From assembly GCA_017871115.1 (NCBI GenBank), contig JAFCIZ010000006.1:186001-250000 (forward strand): a stretch of 64,000 bases of DNA. The letters are read 5' to 3'. Position 1 is the first letter of the stretch, and every line of letters starts with the position of its first letter. A program made the translations under genes and the position numbers. Below, piece after piece: positions 10,791-23,853 of the stretch. The DNA comes from Cunninghamella blakesleeana (taxonomy: Eukaryota > Mucoromycota > Mucoromycetes > Mucorales > Cunninghamellaceae). The notes beneath the pieces are model-generated. The model had not been told where the DNA came from. It was given only the letters and a program-made list of their open reading frames with translations, and did not search any database.

Positions 10791-13667
10791 ATGCAACAAA
10801 GAAAATCAAGCTGTTTAAATTGCAGAACTAGAAAAGTGAAATGTGATAAAAAAGATATTTGCTCAAGGTGTATAAAAACTTCAAGTAAATGCGTTTATCC
10901 AAAACTTGGCAATTTGGGAAGACCACCTAAAAATACTGTATTTTATGGAAAAAATAAAAACAATAATTTACAGCAATCACTTGGTGTTAGAGAATTTATT
11001 TTCGAACATATGAATAATAATAATAATAACAATAATAATAGTAATAATAACCCTAAAATAAAAAAAAATAAATCTCAACAAAATAATAAAATAGTAACAG
11101 CAAATATTCTAAACAATGTATTAAATTCAGAATGGTGGGTTATAAGTAAACAAGATTTAAGCGCATATAATCATATCAATGAATGCTTTCAAAGTATATA
11201 TCATTCTTATGTTATACGTGGTTATGCAATACGAGATCGATTTTTATCAGCACCTTATCCATTACCTGAAAAACCAAAATTTAAATTTTATTGTTTAAAA
11301 CGATTTTTTACTTGGTGGGCTTCTTTAACTGTAAATCTTTTAATAAAACGGACAAGTCGATGTAAATTAGAGACTTATACTGTTCCTTCCTTGGCATTAT
11401 ATATGTTCCAAATGAATGATGCTCAGCATAACATCAAAAATTTTATTCCAACAGATGATTTTTTTATTCTCGAAGGAAAAGACTATCACCATCATTCTCT
11501 AAAACAACAACAATTACAATTAGAACAAGAACAAGAGAATAATAAAAAATATAAAAACAAAATGAATAGTCCTTTACAATCATTACCGCCAGAACAAGCC
11601 ATGGCCTTTATTGATACTTTTTTTTGTGTTCATCCATTTTCTATTTTAATCAACAAAACTAAATTAATTCAAGATTATTGGTCCGATACAGCTACGCCTT
11701 TATTACTTTCTGTAATTTATGGCACAACTTTATGTTTTCATCAGCATGTACAAGGTTTACCTGTAGGATTATGGGAATCTAATAATGAAGATAATAGAAA
11801 CCCCTTTTTAAATTATGCTTATGTTTTATTAAAAGAGTCAACGATTGTTCCTAATGCCGATAATTACAGAGCTATAGGTATATCATTATCACCATATATA
11901 ATATTAAATAAAATAAAAATGAATTTATAGCAAACTAACTTACAAAAATGATTATTCTTTTTGTTATTCAATGTATAGTTATTTTGGCAATGTTTGAAAA
12001 TCTATGGGGTTATTCAAAACTAGGAATGAGCTTATTATCAACATCATATATAATAGGAACCCAACTTGGACTTTGGGAGAACTCTTATAAATCAAATGAT
12101 CCAATTGAAGATGAACTCGTTAATATGACTTTTTGGGCTGCTTTTAGAACAACAACACATGGGTGTATAGAATGTAATTATAATACACAATGATAATAAA
12201 ATTATAAAAAAGTAAAAAAAAAAAAAGAAAGAAACTGGAATTAGAGCTAAAAAAAAATAAGATTTATAAAAATAATTAAAAGAGCAGGATTTTTCTTTAA
12301 AAAAAAACTGAGTTCCAACTTTTTCTTTTTTTCTTTTTCTTTTTTTCTTTCAATTAGTGGGGTGTAATATAGTAGATTCACTAATTAATCATCAAAGACC
12401 TTTCCCTCCGACCAATATAGCAGACTCATTATCCTTTTTATATGATCAATCTCACAATAATGTAAAATCTGCCAATCAAAATTCCTACATCTATGAAACT
12501 TATTATGCAGGCGCCGTAATTTCATATTATAGTGGTATATTATTTGCTTGCCTACCAAAACCACCCATCAACATATTTGGCCTTCCCACTTCTCCCTGTG
12601 TATTTACAGGATCACCATTATTAACTTCTCTAAGAGATGTAGAAGATTTAGAAACGAGGTTATTTATTATTTTAGACGATTTTGGTAATTTTATTCAACA
12701 ACAAAAATATCAATGGTCCTCTATCCAACTATACACTATCCACATGACACACTTGCTTTATCGTATTCAATTCAGATTTCTACGCTTCTCCTTAACTAGC
12801 GGGAAAGTAAAAGAACAAGAAGATCTTATACCCGATGCAACAGAACCACATATTGATTATACATGCATTGATACTAATGATACAGACACAATCCAACGAT
12901 TGCAAAAGGTTTTACCTGATTTATTGACTTTAGTGGATGATTTAGAAAAGATTTTAATTGGAGATACTATTATCAAAACAGTCCAGCATCGCATTTTTTT
13001 ACCTGGGGAAGTCATAGTAGCCTCATTTGAAACATGTGTACAATTATTAATGATGAATTATCAAGCTCAACCTACCAAAGCCGTTCATGATGCATTGACC
13101 AAATTATCTATTGTCTCTAATAAAAGAGATGAATATCGTGCAGCAAAAATAGCTTTAAAAAATATTTCTCAACGTTTACATGTATTCTTAAAACGACACC
13201 ATCATCAATCTTATGTAAGATTAAAATCTTTTCCTCCTCCTCCGCGACCTCAATTCATTTATGATGATAATGATAGCAATAATGATAATAGTCATTCTTC
13301 TTTTTTTATTTTACCATCCTCAACAGTATTACCTTCAGCATTTGATTTAGGCTCTACAAATCATCCTCTTCCTCCTCCAGCATTACCACCACCATTAGAT
13401 TCATACCATAATAGCAATCATACCACTTCTTCAGCATCATCTTCATCCTCATCTTCTTCATCGACTTCTCATGCCATCTCATCTACATCTTCAACAGATT
13501 CTTTATCTTATGATTATTCAGATAACAATTTTACAAACTCAATAGATAACGATGATCATTATGACTTATTTGGAATGGAGGATTCGAATTTTATTGACTG
13601 GGATAATTTGACAACAAATATATTTAATCCTTATATGAATCAAGATCAAGGTTATCATGTTTGTTAA
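10791..13667 (+). CDS. Zn2Cys6 fungal transcription factor
   Basis: Exons 10791-11877, 11979-12173 and 12358-13667, in phase; 863 residues. The N-terminal binuclear zinc cluster has Cys at 8, 11, 18, 24, 27 and 34 (C-x2-C-x6-C-x5-C-x2-C-x6-C) with the basic RTRKVKC stretch that contacts DNA, followed by a linker GRPPK. The middle region (about 270-450) resembles the fungal-specific regulatory domain: FIDTFFCVHPFSILINK, then IVILAMFENLWGYSKLGMSL, then DPIEDELVNMTFWAAFRT. The C-terminus is Pro-, Ser- and Asp/Asn-rich and may serve in activation. It is a nuclear regulator with unknown targets. A CTAAC branch-point-like sequence sits in the first intron. The second intron's donor (GTAATT) is the less certain call; other splices would change only a few residues. 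Poly-Asn tracts near residues 75-90 come from AAT repeats. Confidence 0.9.
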
Positions 13668-14017
13668 TTTATTTATCTAAATCATTTCCTTTTTTGTATA
13701 CTTTTCTTTCCTTTTTTTTTTTTTAAAAAAAATTAGAACATGGGTTCATTTATATTATTATTATTAATATTATTATTTGTAAATATGTATGTAAAAATAA
13801 TAATAATAGATATATCCCCAACAATTAAAGCAAACTTTAAACCCAGTTCCAACACACACTCCATTAAAATCTATTTTTCTTTTTTTAGTGTTTTGTATTG
13901 ATACATATAAAAAATATGTATATTTTTTTATTATTATTAGTAATAACATATTTTAATAAAGAGAATAGATGTATAAATCATGGATTATTATATTTTAAAA
14001 AAAATGAAAGAGATTAT
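13668..14017. other. Short convergent intergenic spacer
   Basis: 350 bases between the stops of the transcription factor (plus) and transaldolase (minus). AT-rich, with AATAAA-like signals on both strands that fit two facing 3' ends. Nothing else is seen. Confidence 0.6.
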
Positions 14018-15230
14018 TTACAAAGAAAGTTTTTCTTTTAATACGTTTTCCAATTTAACACCATCCTTAGCAAAGTTGCGAATACCTTCAGATAATTTTT
14101 CAGTAGCCATAGCATCTTCATTCATTTCCCAACGGAAGGCTTTTTCATTATTAAAGAAAGAAACCTTTTCCAAAGGAGTAACATTATCAGGAGATAACTT
14201 ACGTTCTAATTTCTTATTATCATTTTGTAATTCAGCCAAAAGAGCAGGAGAGATGGTTAAGAAATCACAACCAGCCAATTGTTCAATTTCACCTGTATTA
14301 CGGAAGGAAGCACCCATAACAATAGTATTATAACCGTGTTGTTTATAATAATTGTAAATCTTGGAAACAGAGACGACACCAGGGTCATTAACGGCATCAT
14401 AAGTTTGACCAGTAGACTTCTTATACCAATCCAAGATACGACCTACAAAGGGAGAGATTAAAGTGACACCAGCTTCAGCACAGGCAACAGCTTGAGGGAA
14501 TCCAAACAATAAAGTTAAATTACAATGAATACCATGTTCCTTTTCTAAAACGGAAGCAGCTTGAATACCTTCCCAAGTAGAAGCAATTTTGATCAAGACA
14601 CGTTCTTTATTGACACCTTCAGATTCATATAAAGAAATCAATCTTAAAGCTTTAGCAACAGTAGCATCTTTATCAAAAGATAAGCGAGCATCAACTTCAG
14701 TGGAGACACGACCAGGGACAATCTTGAGAATTTCTTTACCGAAATTTACTAATAATTTATCAGTGGCAGCTTCTAATTGATCTTCAGCTGAACCTCCCTT
14801 TCCTTTAGCATAAGCAATAGCATCTTCAATTAATGAAGCATATTGAGGTTTTTGAGAAGCGGCTAAAATTAATGAAGGATTGGTGGTAGCATCTTGAGGT
14901 TTGTATTGAGCAATGGCTATAATTATAATAATAAAATGAACAGGAATAAAAATGAGTAACTTCTTTATTTATTATAAATACAAAACTTCTCTCCTACGCG
15001 TTTAGGCTTTTTTTTTTTTTTTTTTTTTTTTTTAATTAAATGGCCATGCTATCTTATGCTTACACTTGTACTCTTACATACTCTCACACATACTGTCTCA
15101 TATTTTATTAATTTTATTATCCTTTACTATTCACTTTTAAAATAGAGTATATATATTAGTACTTACTTTCAAAATCACCAGAGTCAGCGACAATAGTAGT
15201 AAATTGTTTAATTTGTTCAAGTACAGACAT
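14018..15230 (-). CDS. TAL1: Transaldolase
   Basis: Pentose phosphate pathway enzyme in the cytosol. It transfers a dihydroxyacetone unit between sedoheptulose 7-phosphate and glyceraldehyde 3-phosphate. Exons 15230-15167 and 14916-14018; 320 residues, a normal length. Seen: start [20 protein letters not shown]; the transaldolase N-signature TTNPSLIL ([10 protein letters not shown]); the active-site segment [13 protein letters not shown] with Schiff-base Lys131; and [20 protein letters not shown], then [13 protein letters not shown] and [12 protein letters not shown]. The only intron comes after codon 21 and contains a 26-base poly-T tract. Codon use favours GGT/GCT/TTG, as expected for a highly expressed gene. 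The call is firm. Confidence 0.97.
15008..15033. repeat. Poly-T tract in transaldolase intron
   Basis: A run of 26 T on the plus strand inside the single transaldolase intron. It is poly-A in the transcript. Confidence 0.9.
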
Positions 15231-16536
15231 GGTTGAATAATAAAAATATGTTTTTTTATGTTGAAGAGAAAAGAAAAAGAAAAAAAGAAAGGAAAAAAAA
15301 ATTCAGCGATTATTTTAATTTTTTTATAAAGTTTCGTCCCGCGCCTATTTTTTTTCGACACCCATTTTTTTTTTTACATCATCAGTGACAAATATTTAAT
15401 TTGATTGGAAGAATACGGAAACATTTAAATAACGCAGCTTAGAAAGCTATTTGTCAACATTCTCTATCGATATAAACTAAATGATAAATAATATAAAATT
15501 AAAGTTGCCACTAAAATAATACATCTTTGTAAAAATATTTATAATATATATATATATATATGATATCTATTTATTCCTATATTTCTATTATTTTTTTGAT
15601 GAAAAGATATACTAATACATAGCTATAAATCATGAAAGTAAAATACAGGTAGAACATTGAGTTTAAATTATAAACAAATCATTTTCTCTTATTTTATGCC
15701 GTGGAAGAAGAACAAAAAAAAAAAGGGATTTTATAATATGGTTAATCAAAACATATAGTACGAATAAAATTATACTATGTTTACAAACAGAAAAAAACGC
15801 GGAATTTTAAAAAATCTTTTAAGCTGTAATCAATTTTTTTTTGTACGTTTCTTTCTTTTTCTTTTTATTAAAAAACCACTATAGCATCTTAACTTGCTCA
15901 CACCTTTTAGATAGTATTATATTAATGATAATAAATAGTTCTCTATTATAATGCTAAATTTATAATTGTTTTGACTTTTGACAAGATATAATTTCAACTG
16001 GATTCCATGAAAGCATTAAGAGATTTACAAGTTTTACTTAGCAACGACATTTTACCTGGTCAGATTCATATAAAAATAGTAAATAATATTTTAACAAACT
16101 TTAATGAATCAGTTTTAGAATTTCTATAACTCTTCAAAAAAAAAAAAAGGTGCAATATATATATACATACAGATATATATATATATATATCATTTGCTAT
16201 TATATGGAATACATGGATGATTTCAGCTTATTACTATTCAAGAATTATGAGTATCGAATAAAGTATATTATCATTATTCTATACGGCAGCTTTTTATTTC
16301 ATCATCCCCATTAACTATGGTTCTATATATATCTGTTATGCTATCTAAACCTTAATGATTCATTTCTGGGCTCGAATTTCATAACCTCATTTGGATATTT
16401 TTGAATTGTCAAATACATTTCAATCATATGGAATTTATATTATTTAAATACCTTTTATTTTTTTCCTTTTCCTTTCCTTTTCCTTTTCCTTTTCTTCACT
16501 TTTTCTTTACTTTTATATTTTTTAAAAAATTGCAAT
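15231..16536. other. Divergent promoter region with one small coding-like frame
   Basis: About 1.3 kb between transaldolase (minus) and the thioesterase (plus). AT-rich; a pyrimidine-rich block with repeated CCTTTT lies at 16458-16500, just before the thioesterase start. A GC-rich spot (CCCGCGCC) lies near 15337, upstream of transaldolase. A 40-codon frame at 16007-16129 is listed separately. Confidence 0.6.
16007..16129 (+). other. Small coding-like open frame, 40 codons, possible gene relic
   Basis: Reads MKALRDLQVLLSNDILPGQI, then further residues ending in VLEFL and TAA. The amino-acid mix is balanced and protein-like, unlike the Lys/Phe/Ile translations of the surrounding DNA. There is a stop only a few codons upstream and no matching splice sites were found. 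It could be a decayed exon or a small gene. Family not recognised. Confidence 0.25.
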
Positions 16537-18379
16537 ATGCCTACTTCCTTTTTCCCTTCCGTTGTTTCTTTTGGTGATCAACAACAAGGTCATATAATCT
16601 TGGATAAAAATAACCATGAAGGATTCTCACAAAAAATGTCTAACGCTATTGATGTACAAGAAATAGACGTAAACTTATATATGAGTAAACAGGTAAAAAG
16701 AATATACTTTGATAAATCAAAAAAAAGAAGGGGAAAATAGGAAAGAGAGAAAAGCCATTAATATTAATAGTTATTTTTTGTTTAGTTATGGATTCCTTTA
16801 GGTGCTAGAGGTGTATTTGGTGGAGAGGTAAAAATTAAATCAAAAATAATAAAGGAAAAATAACGATTATATAAAAAAGAAAAAGGATTTGTTGATTTGA
16901 ATTTATTATTATTACTATTGTTATAGATTGTCGCTCAATCATTAAGAAGTGCTTGGAATACAGTAGAAGAAAAATTCCATATTCATGTAAGTAAAAAATA
17001 TAGATGTTTATATATATGACTAATGACAATTAAACCACCTGACCAATGATTTTAATCTTTCCCCACATTTTTTTTTTTTTAAAAAATAATAATTGTAAAA
17101 AATATAGTCATTACACAGCTATTTTATATTGGCTGGTGATTATAGTGTACCTGTAATTTATAATGGTAATAATAACAATAATAATATTAATAATAACAAT
17201 AAAAAAAAAGAGAATAATTACTACAATATATACATTTAAAACAGTTGAGGGAAAAATGAGATAACTTATATATATATATATATATTTAGTTCAACGTATT
17301 CGTGATGGACGTTCTTTTGCTACTAGATTGGTTATTGCAAGTCAGCGTGGTAAACCTATATTTGTATGCACTTGTAGTTTTTCCACTTTTAGTGATGCTA
17401 TTAATATTGAACACTCTGTAAGTTTTTTTTAAAAAAAAATTAAAAAAAAAATTGATTTGAAAGCGGAACTATATTTTAGCCGAGATAATAGTAATTATAT
17501 ATATTTACAAATCAAAATTTTTTTAATACTCAGGTACCAATGCCTTCTGTTCCACAACCCGAAGAATTATTAAGTGATGATCAACGTGTAGTCAAATTCT
17601 TAGAAAGCCGTAACGATCTTCCACCTAGTGTTCGTGAATTTTTAGAAAAAAAGGTTGAAGAGGTAATATATATAAACCAGTTCATATGTTTTTTTATAAT
17701 TATAATGATAATGGGAAAGCTTGTGTATATAATATGCCTTTTTTTTTTTAGATACAACCAGTAGAATACCGAGATGCCAGATTTGAAGAACCTGAAGATC
17801 TTTTTACCGGTAAACTTGAAAGTAATCCAGTTAGCCGAAGATGGTTTAAAACAAGAGAAAAGGTAGAATCGGATGATCCAAAAGTACATGCTGGTATTGT
17901 CGCTTATGCCTCCGACTCTGGTTTATTAGCAACCTCGCTTGTTGCCAATGGTATCCGTATTGGGTCAGGAGATATAGGTACGTAAAATGCTTTTTTTTTT
18001 TTTTTTTACTTTTATTATTGAATACTTTATACAACTTGAATAGTTATATATACTTATTAATATATATATATATATATATATATTATTCTATTTTATTCTA
18101 CTTTTTTTTTTTAAAAAAATAATAGGAATGATGGCAAGTCTCGATCATTCAATTTGGTTCCATAAACCTTGTAGAGCGGACGATTGGTTATTACATACAA
18201 TGCATAGCCCAAGAACTTCAGATGGAAGAGGTACAAACTTTGGACAAATCTATTCTCGAGATGGCACTCTAGTAGCCACTACAGCTCAAGAAGGTATAAT
18301 CCGTTTATCTAAAAAAGGGCAAAAAAAATTTGCAGAAGCATTACATCAACAAAATCCAGATTTAAATAGTAAACTTTAA
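16537..18379 (+). CDS. Peroxisomal acyl-CoA thioesterase (TesB/ACOT8 type)
   Basis: Hydrolyses acyl-CoA to free fatty acid and CoA, matching peroxisomal Tes1/ACOT8. Eight exons: 16537-16692, 16786-16827, 16927-16986, 17108-17165, 17290-17417, 17534-17662, 17752-17977, 18126-18379; 350 residues, all in phase. Two hotdog halves are visible. The first has VFGGEIVAQSLRSAWNTV, HSYFILAGDYSVPVIY and VQRIRDGRSFATRLV. The second has MMASLDHSIWFH (Asp273) and LVATTAQEGIIRL, with Gln321 at the position of the TesB catalytic Gln. The protein ends in SKL, a canonical type 1 peroxisomal targeting signal, so it should act in peroxisomal beta-oxidation. The exons are short (42-58 nt in places), yet every junction keeps phase. 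Confidence 0.95.
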
Positions 18380-18967
18380 TTTTTATTTTTCATTTTTAAC
18401 CATTTTTATAAATTCTACATATTTTTATTTATTATAATTAATATTTTTTACTATAACTATTATGAATACGAGCTTTTTAGATTTTTTTTTGAATATTATG
18501 TACACTAGAAATAAATTTACTCATAATGATTTTAACAATATGTATAAATATATTTAAAAGTAGTGGTTATTTATTTATTCATTAAACAATGCCTATTTTT
18601 TATTTTCTAAAAAAAAACTAAAACGCCAGCCTGCTACCCAAATTAGGAAATCCGACTTATTTTAGGGTCCAATTTGGCCGTATTTAATTTTTTCTCTTTC
18701 TTTTTTTTTTCTTTCCCTCTCTATTATTTTTTATTCATCTTTTTTTCCTTTTCCTTTTCATTATTTAAATTGAATTGAACAGATATACAATACACTCTGT
18801 CAATTCTATTATATATTTTAAAAAATAATATTTAGCTACTCCATTCGTTTTTTTCATTCCTAATATTACTATTATATTTTCTATAAAAATATAAAAAAGG
18901 ATTGTTTTTTGTATCTCCTTTTCTCATTTCTCTCTCTTTCTTTTCTTTTTAATATAAACTATATATT
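18380..18967. other. Intergenic region upstream of SLA1
   Basis: About 590 bases holding the thioesterase 3' end and the SLA1 promoter. AT-rich; pyrimidine tracts at 18690-18760 and 18915-18950 precede the start. No coding sequence seen. Confidence 0.6.
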
Positions 18968-19513
18968 ATGAAGTATATTAACATTTGTAAAGCATTGTAC
19001 GACTATGAAAAACAAATCGATGAAGAAATTACATTTAAAGAAGATGATATTCTTTATATTATTGAAAATGACGATCCTGATTGGTGGAAGGCTCAGTTAA
19101 AAATACCCTCACTCGATCAAGCCGGCCCAATTGGCCTTATTCCATCTAATTACATTGAAGAGGTAATATATATATATATATATACATTAGATAAGATATA
19201 TAAAAAGGGAAAGGAAAGGAAATATACTTTATATATCATAAATTAATACTCTCTCTTTCTTTTTTGTTCTTTTACTCTTATTATCTCATGTATTAAATCG
19301 GTAAGGCAGAGCCTATTGGAACAGTAAAAGCTATGTATGATTATGATGCTCAGCAAGAGGAAGAACTTACAGTCAAAGAAGATGAAATATTGGTACTTTA
19401 TGAAAATGACGATCCTGATTGGTATCTTGTCAAATCAAGAAATGGTGCTATTGGTCTAACACCTAGTAATTATGTAGAAATGGTACATAGTAACAATAAG
19501 TAGATAATGGAAG

Positions 19514-19544
<31 letters not shown>

Positions 19545-22500
19545 ATTAGAATAACAGAATAGACTTGGAACTAAATTTTATATATAAATATATTTTTGTA
19601 TTAATACATATATATATATATATAGATATCTGAAGAACATACAGTAAATCATTCTACAACAAATCAAGATAGTACTACTGTTGTTAATACTTCTGTAAGT
19701 AATGTTTGATGACGATTAATATATATATATATATATATATACTTATTAAAAAAGACCGTGTATGCAAATAAATACGAAATAGATAGGAAACTAACTTTAT
19801 AATTTCTTTCTTTCTTACTATTTAAATAAATATATAAAATAGAATAGTGCTAGTACACCCTCACCACTAAACACTCAAGATGAAGCTTTATCATGGTTGG
19901 TTCATGAATATGATGCTGAGAAAAAAAAGAAAAAAAAAAGTAAAGGAAACTTATTGATTGGAAATGGATTATTATGTTATGGAAGCGAAACGGATAAATC
20001 AATACCTGTACAACAATTTTCAATTTTAGATGTGAATAATTATCACCAAGATGGAAAAAATATACATATTTCCCTAAATGATACAAATCATACCGTATTT
20101 GATTTTCAATCTGCATCAAAATCTGAAGCTAAAGCTATGATCACTAAATTAGATGAATCATTATCTATCGCAAATCACCACCACCAAAAAGCTACAAGCT
20201 CAGTAACATCATCACCTGAGAATGATATTTATCATGAAGCAGCACCTTCTTTACCTAATTCAACTCCACCTACTATTATTCATCCAGAACCTACACCATC
20301 TACCTCTCTACCAGAACCTACTCCAGAGCCTACTCCAGAGCCTGAAGTTGAACAATCTCCTCTTTGTGAACCACGTTGGTCTATAGTATTATATGATTTT
20401 GATGGACAAGAAGAGGAAGAGCTTACAGTGAAGGAAAATGATCAAGTATTAGCTATAGATTACGTTAGTAGTGAAGATTGGTGGACTGTAGAACTCCAAG
20501 ATGGACGTACAGGGATTGTACCAGCAACTTATGTTAAATTCCAAGAAGAATACGAAGCTGAGTTAGAGGCAAATCAACAGCAGCATCAAGAATTATTAGC
20601 AGAACAGCAACGTCAACTTGAGGCTCAAAAAGAACGACAAAGGCAGTTAGAAGAAGAAAAAGAAAAAGAAAGACAAAAACAACTGGAACAGCAAAAACAA
20701 TTGGAACAACAAAAACAATTAGAAAAAGAACGTGAAAGACAATTAGAAGCAGATAGAAGACGCAAAATGCAAGAAGAAGCTAAACAACGTGAGTTAGATG
20801 CAAAACGTGCAGCAGCTAGATCAACAGCGACAAATTCTCCTCAAATTTCAGCAGCAGCAGCAGTAGCAGTAGCATCATCACCTCGTCGTAGTCAAATACC
20901 AGCCCCACCTCCTCCTACAGTACGTTCATCTCCAGCCACAAGGCATGTAACTCCTCCTCCTCCTTCACAACCAGCCGATACTAATCAACATCATCAACAA
21001 CCCAAAAATACACATGACAATGGTAAACCAGATTCTTCAAAAGTACGTACATGGACTGATCGTACCGGTGCTTTTAAAGTAGAAGCTCAACTTTTAGCTT
21101 GTCATAATGGGAAAATTCGTTTACATAAAGCCAATGGTGTTAAAATTGATGTACCAGTACATAAAATGTGTCTGGAAGATTTAAGATATATTGAACAAGA
21201 AACAGGCGCCAGATTGATTGAAGATAAAAATGATAACATTCCATTAGCTCATCTTACTAACTCATCACCATCAAATAAAAATGACGGTGGATTTAATTGG
21301 CTTGATTTCTTTACCAAAATCAATATTCCTAATAAACATGGACTTCATTATGCGGCTGCTTTTCAGCAAGAAGGATTGGGTGAAAAGGACCTTGACTATT
21401 TAACTCATAAAAGAATGAAAAATTTAGGAATGACGGAAAACCATGTACGACGTTTACAAAAATATATTGAATCACAAACAATTGACCCCCCATCTGATGG
21501 TGAAGCCGTTCATAAAGATAACCATACACCAATATTTGGTAATAAAAAAATGGCAACGAAAAAGACGGTTACTTTTGGTTCTACAAGTATTATTCATGAT
21601 GATGGTGATGACGAATCCGATAATTTAGATGAAACAACAAGACGTCAACGTCAAATTGAAGAAGATGAAAGATTGGCTCGTCAATTACAACAACAAGAAA
21701 ATGACAATAGAAGCGGTAGTACTAGTTTACACAGACGAGGTATGAAAAAAAAAAAAAAAAAATAGAAAAAGTCGTACATTTTACTTTTATATTATTATTA
21801 TTATTATTATATTAAAAAAAATACTTATTTTATTTTTATATTCATATTTCACCATTTTATTATTTTATTTTTATAATTATATTTTAGGAACTGGCCGCCC
21901 TGTACCAACAAATTCAGCACCAAAAGATATGAATGCTCAAATTATGGATAAAATTAAAAGCCAACTTAGCACCGAACCATTAAAACCATCAAATACTTCT
22001 GTTGTTGCTAACAGTGGTTCTTCACCACAATTATTAAATACAAATACAAATACAACCACTACATCTACATCTACAATGTCATCATCACCTTTATTATCTT
22101 CTTCATCAGAATCAACCAATACAAATCAAACCTCTGGTTTCAAAGATGATGCGTGGGTTACTCGTACAATAGAAAATAAAAATCCTAATTTACAAGCCCA
22201 ACAACTATTAGAAAATACATCTTCTCAATCATCTACCTCCTCTACTTTAACACCCGAAGAAAAGATACAACAGCAAATCGCACAAATTCAACAATATCAG
22301 CAACAACAAAAACTCCAACAGCAGCAACAGCAGCAAGAGCAACTACTTGAACATCAACGTATTGAATATCAGCGTCTTCAAGAAATGATTGAGCAAAAAA
22401 AACAAGAACTTATGCAACAACAGCAACAAATCCAACTTCAACAACAGCAACAACAGCTTCAGCAGCAACAACAGCTTCAACTTCAACAACAACAACAACA

Positions 22501-23620
22501 GGCACCACTCCCTCCACGTCAAAGACCAACGCCACAAATATCACAAGTGAATCGTGTAGATCCCCAATTACTTAATCAATGGACAGGAAATAATACAACA
22601 CCTTCTCAATTACAACAACAACCTTCTCCTTTAATGCAAACCATGTTAACTACAGGATCCATACAACCTAATCTACCTCCTCGTTCTCCCAATCAATTAG
22701 CTCAATCACTTCCACAACAACAACAAAACCAATTCGGTACTCCGATATTTTCTCAAAACCAAGCGCCAAATATGCTACAAGCACAAATGACAGGTTATGT
22801 ACCCTCTAATCAAAGTGGTGGCGCTGTGTTTAATACTCCATCGGTTTTACCACTTCCTTTACAACCTACAGCTGCTCCATTAAAACCTCAAGCAACAGGA
22901 AGAAATTGGGCTACTGCAAGTAAAGTGATCATCATAAATATATTACATATATAAAGTTGAAAGAAAAATTAAATACATTGTTATTTTTGCTTATTTTATT
23001 TTATTTTATTTTATTTTATTTATTATTTTATAGCTCCTGCTAATCCATTTGGAAACGATGCCCAAGTCGTATCTCAATCTCCTTCGCCAAATATGACACC
23101 TTATTCTGGTAATGTACAATCATCACCTCTTCAACCAGCCCAAGTATTTGCTTCAATGACTGGAACCCCTAACCTTGCAATGCAACAACCACAGCAAACT
23201 GGTTTTATTCCTCAACAACAACAATCTACAAGTAAGATATTCTTAAATAATAACGATATTCATATAAAAAAATGATAATATAAAAATTACAAGAATATTA
23301 AAATAGCGGTGATAATATTAAAACAAAAATATGAATAATATATAAAAAAGAAATATCAATGATACAAAAAAATAGTAATGGAATATAATAGGAAAACATG
23401 AAATTAAAAATATACTTACGGTTATCCTTTTTTTCACTCTCTTTTATTTATGATTTTAGATGTAAATGATCCGTACTCCGTTTTTAAATCAATGAATCCT
23501 CAAGGTCCAAGTGTATTTAATCCACAACCACAACAACAAATGGGGCAATTCCAACAGCCACAACAAACTGGCTTTATTCCCCAACAGCAACAACAACCTT
23601 TCCAAGGCAATAGATGGTAG
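18968..23620 (+). CDS. SLA1: Sla1, endocytic actin-patch adaptor
   Basis: Cortical patch protein linking endocytic cargo and clathrin to actin assembly. Seven exons: 18968-19162, 19306-19482, 19626-19694, 19843-21739, 21888-22919, 23034-23231, 23460-23620; 1,242 residues. Domains: SH3 at 1-65 (ALYDYEKQIDEEITFKEDD), SH3 at about 66-124 (AMYDYDAQQEEELTVKEDE), a conserved segment with poly-Lys (ALSWLVHEYDAEKKKK), and SH3 at about 325-385 (VLYDFDGQEEEELTVKEND). A long Gln/Glu/Arg coiled coil follows, then SHD1 at about 548-605 (TWTDRTGAFKVEAQLL) and SHD2/SAM at about 628-690 (FNWLDFFTKINIPNKHGLHY). The tail is Gln/Pro-rich with TG motifs (LQAQMTGYV, LKPQATG, QQTGFIP), the kind of site that Ark/Prk kinases phosphorylate and that binds Pan1-type partners. 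The domain order matches yeast Sla1. Confidence 0.95.
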
Positions 23621-23853
23621 ATAGTGGTTTAATTTATATTTTTTTCTTATTATGGTTATTATCGTTGTTACAATGATTAAAATGTATTACTAGAATGTTA
23701 TTATTGTCTTTTAATTAATTATATTAATAAAAAAAGATATGGAAATGAAAAATGTAATAATAATTTTAAATATTGGTGTTATATTATGAAGTATTGAAAA
23801 ATATAAAAAAAATCTATCTATAAAGTCTAAAATCTAAACTATCTTTATATATA

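Noticed and set aside
11878..11978. Reading the transcription factor as three separate genes because frames break at introns
   Set aside because: Splice sites with matching phase and a CTAAC branch-like sequence join them into one regulator with zinc cluster and regulatory domain in the expected order.
16371..16392. GGGCTCGAATTTCATAACC considered as a tRNA T-arm/B box
   Set aside because: No D-arm or A box upstream at tRNA distance and no pairing stems.
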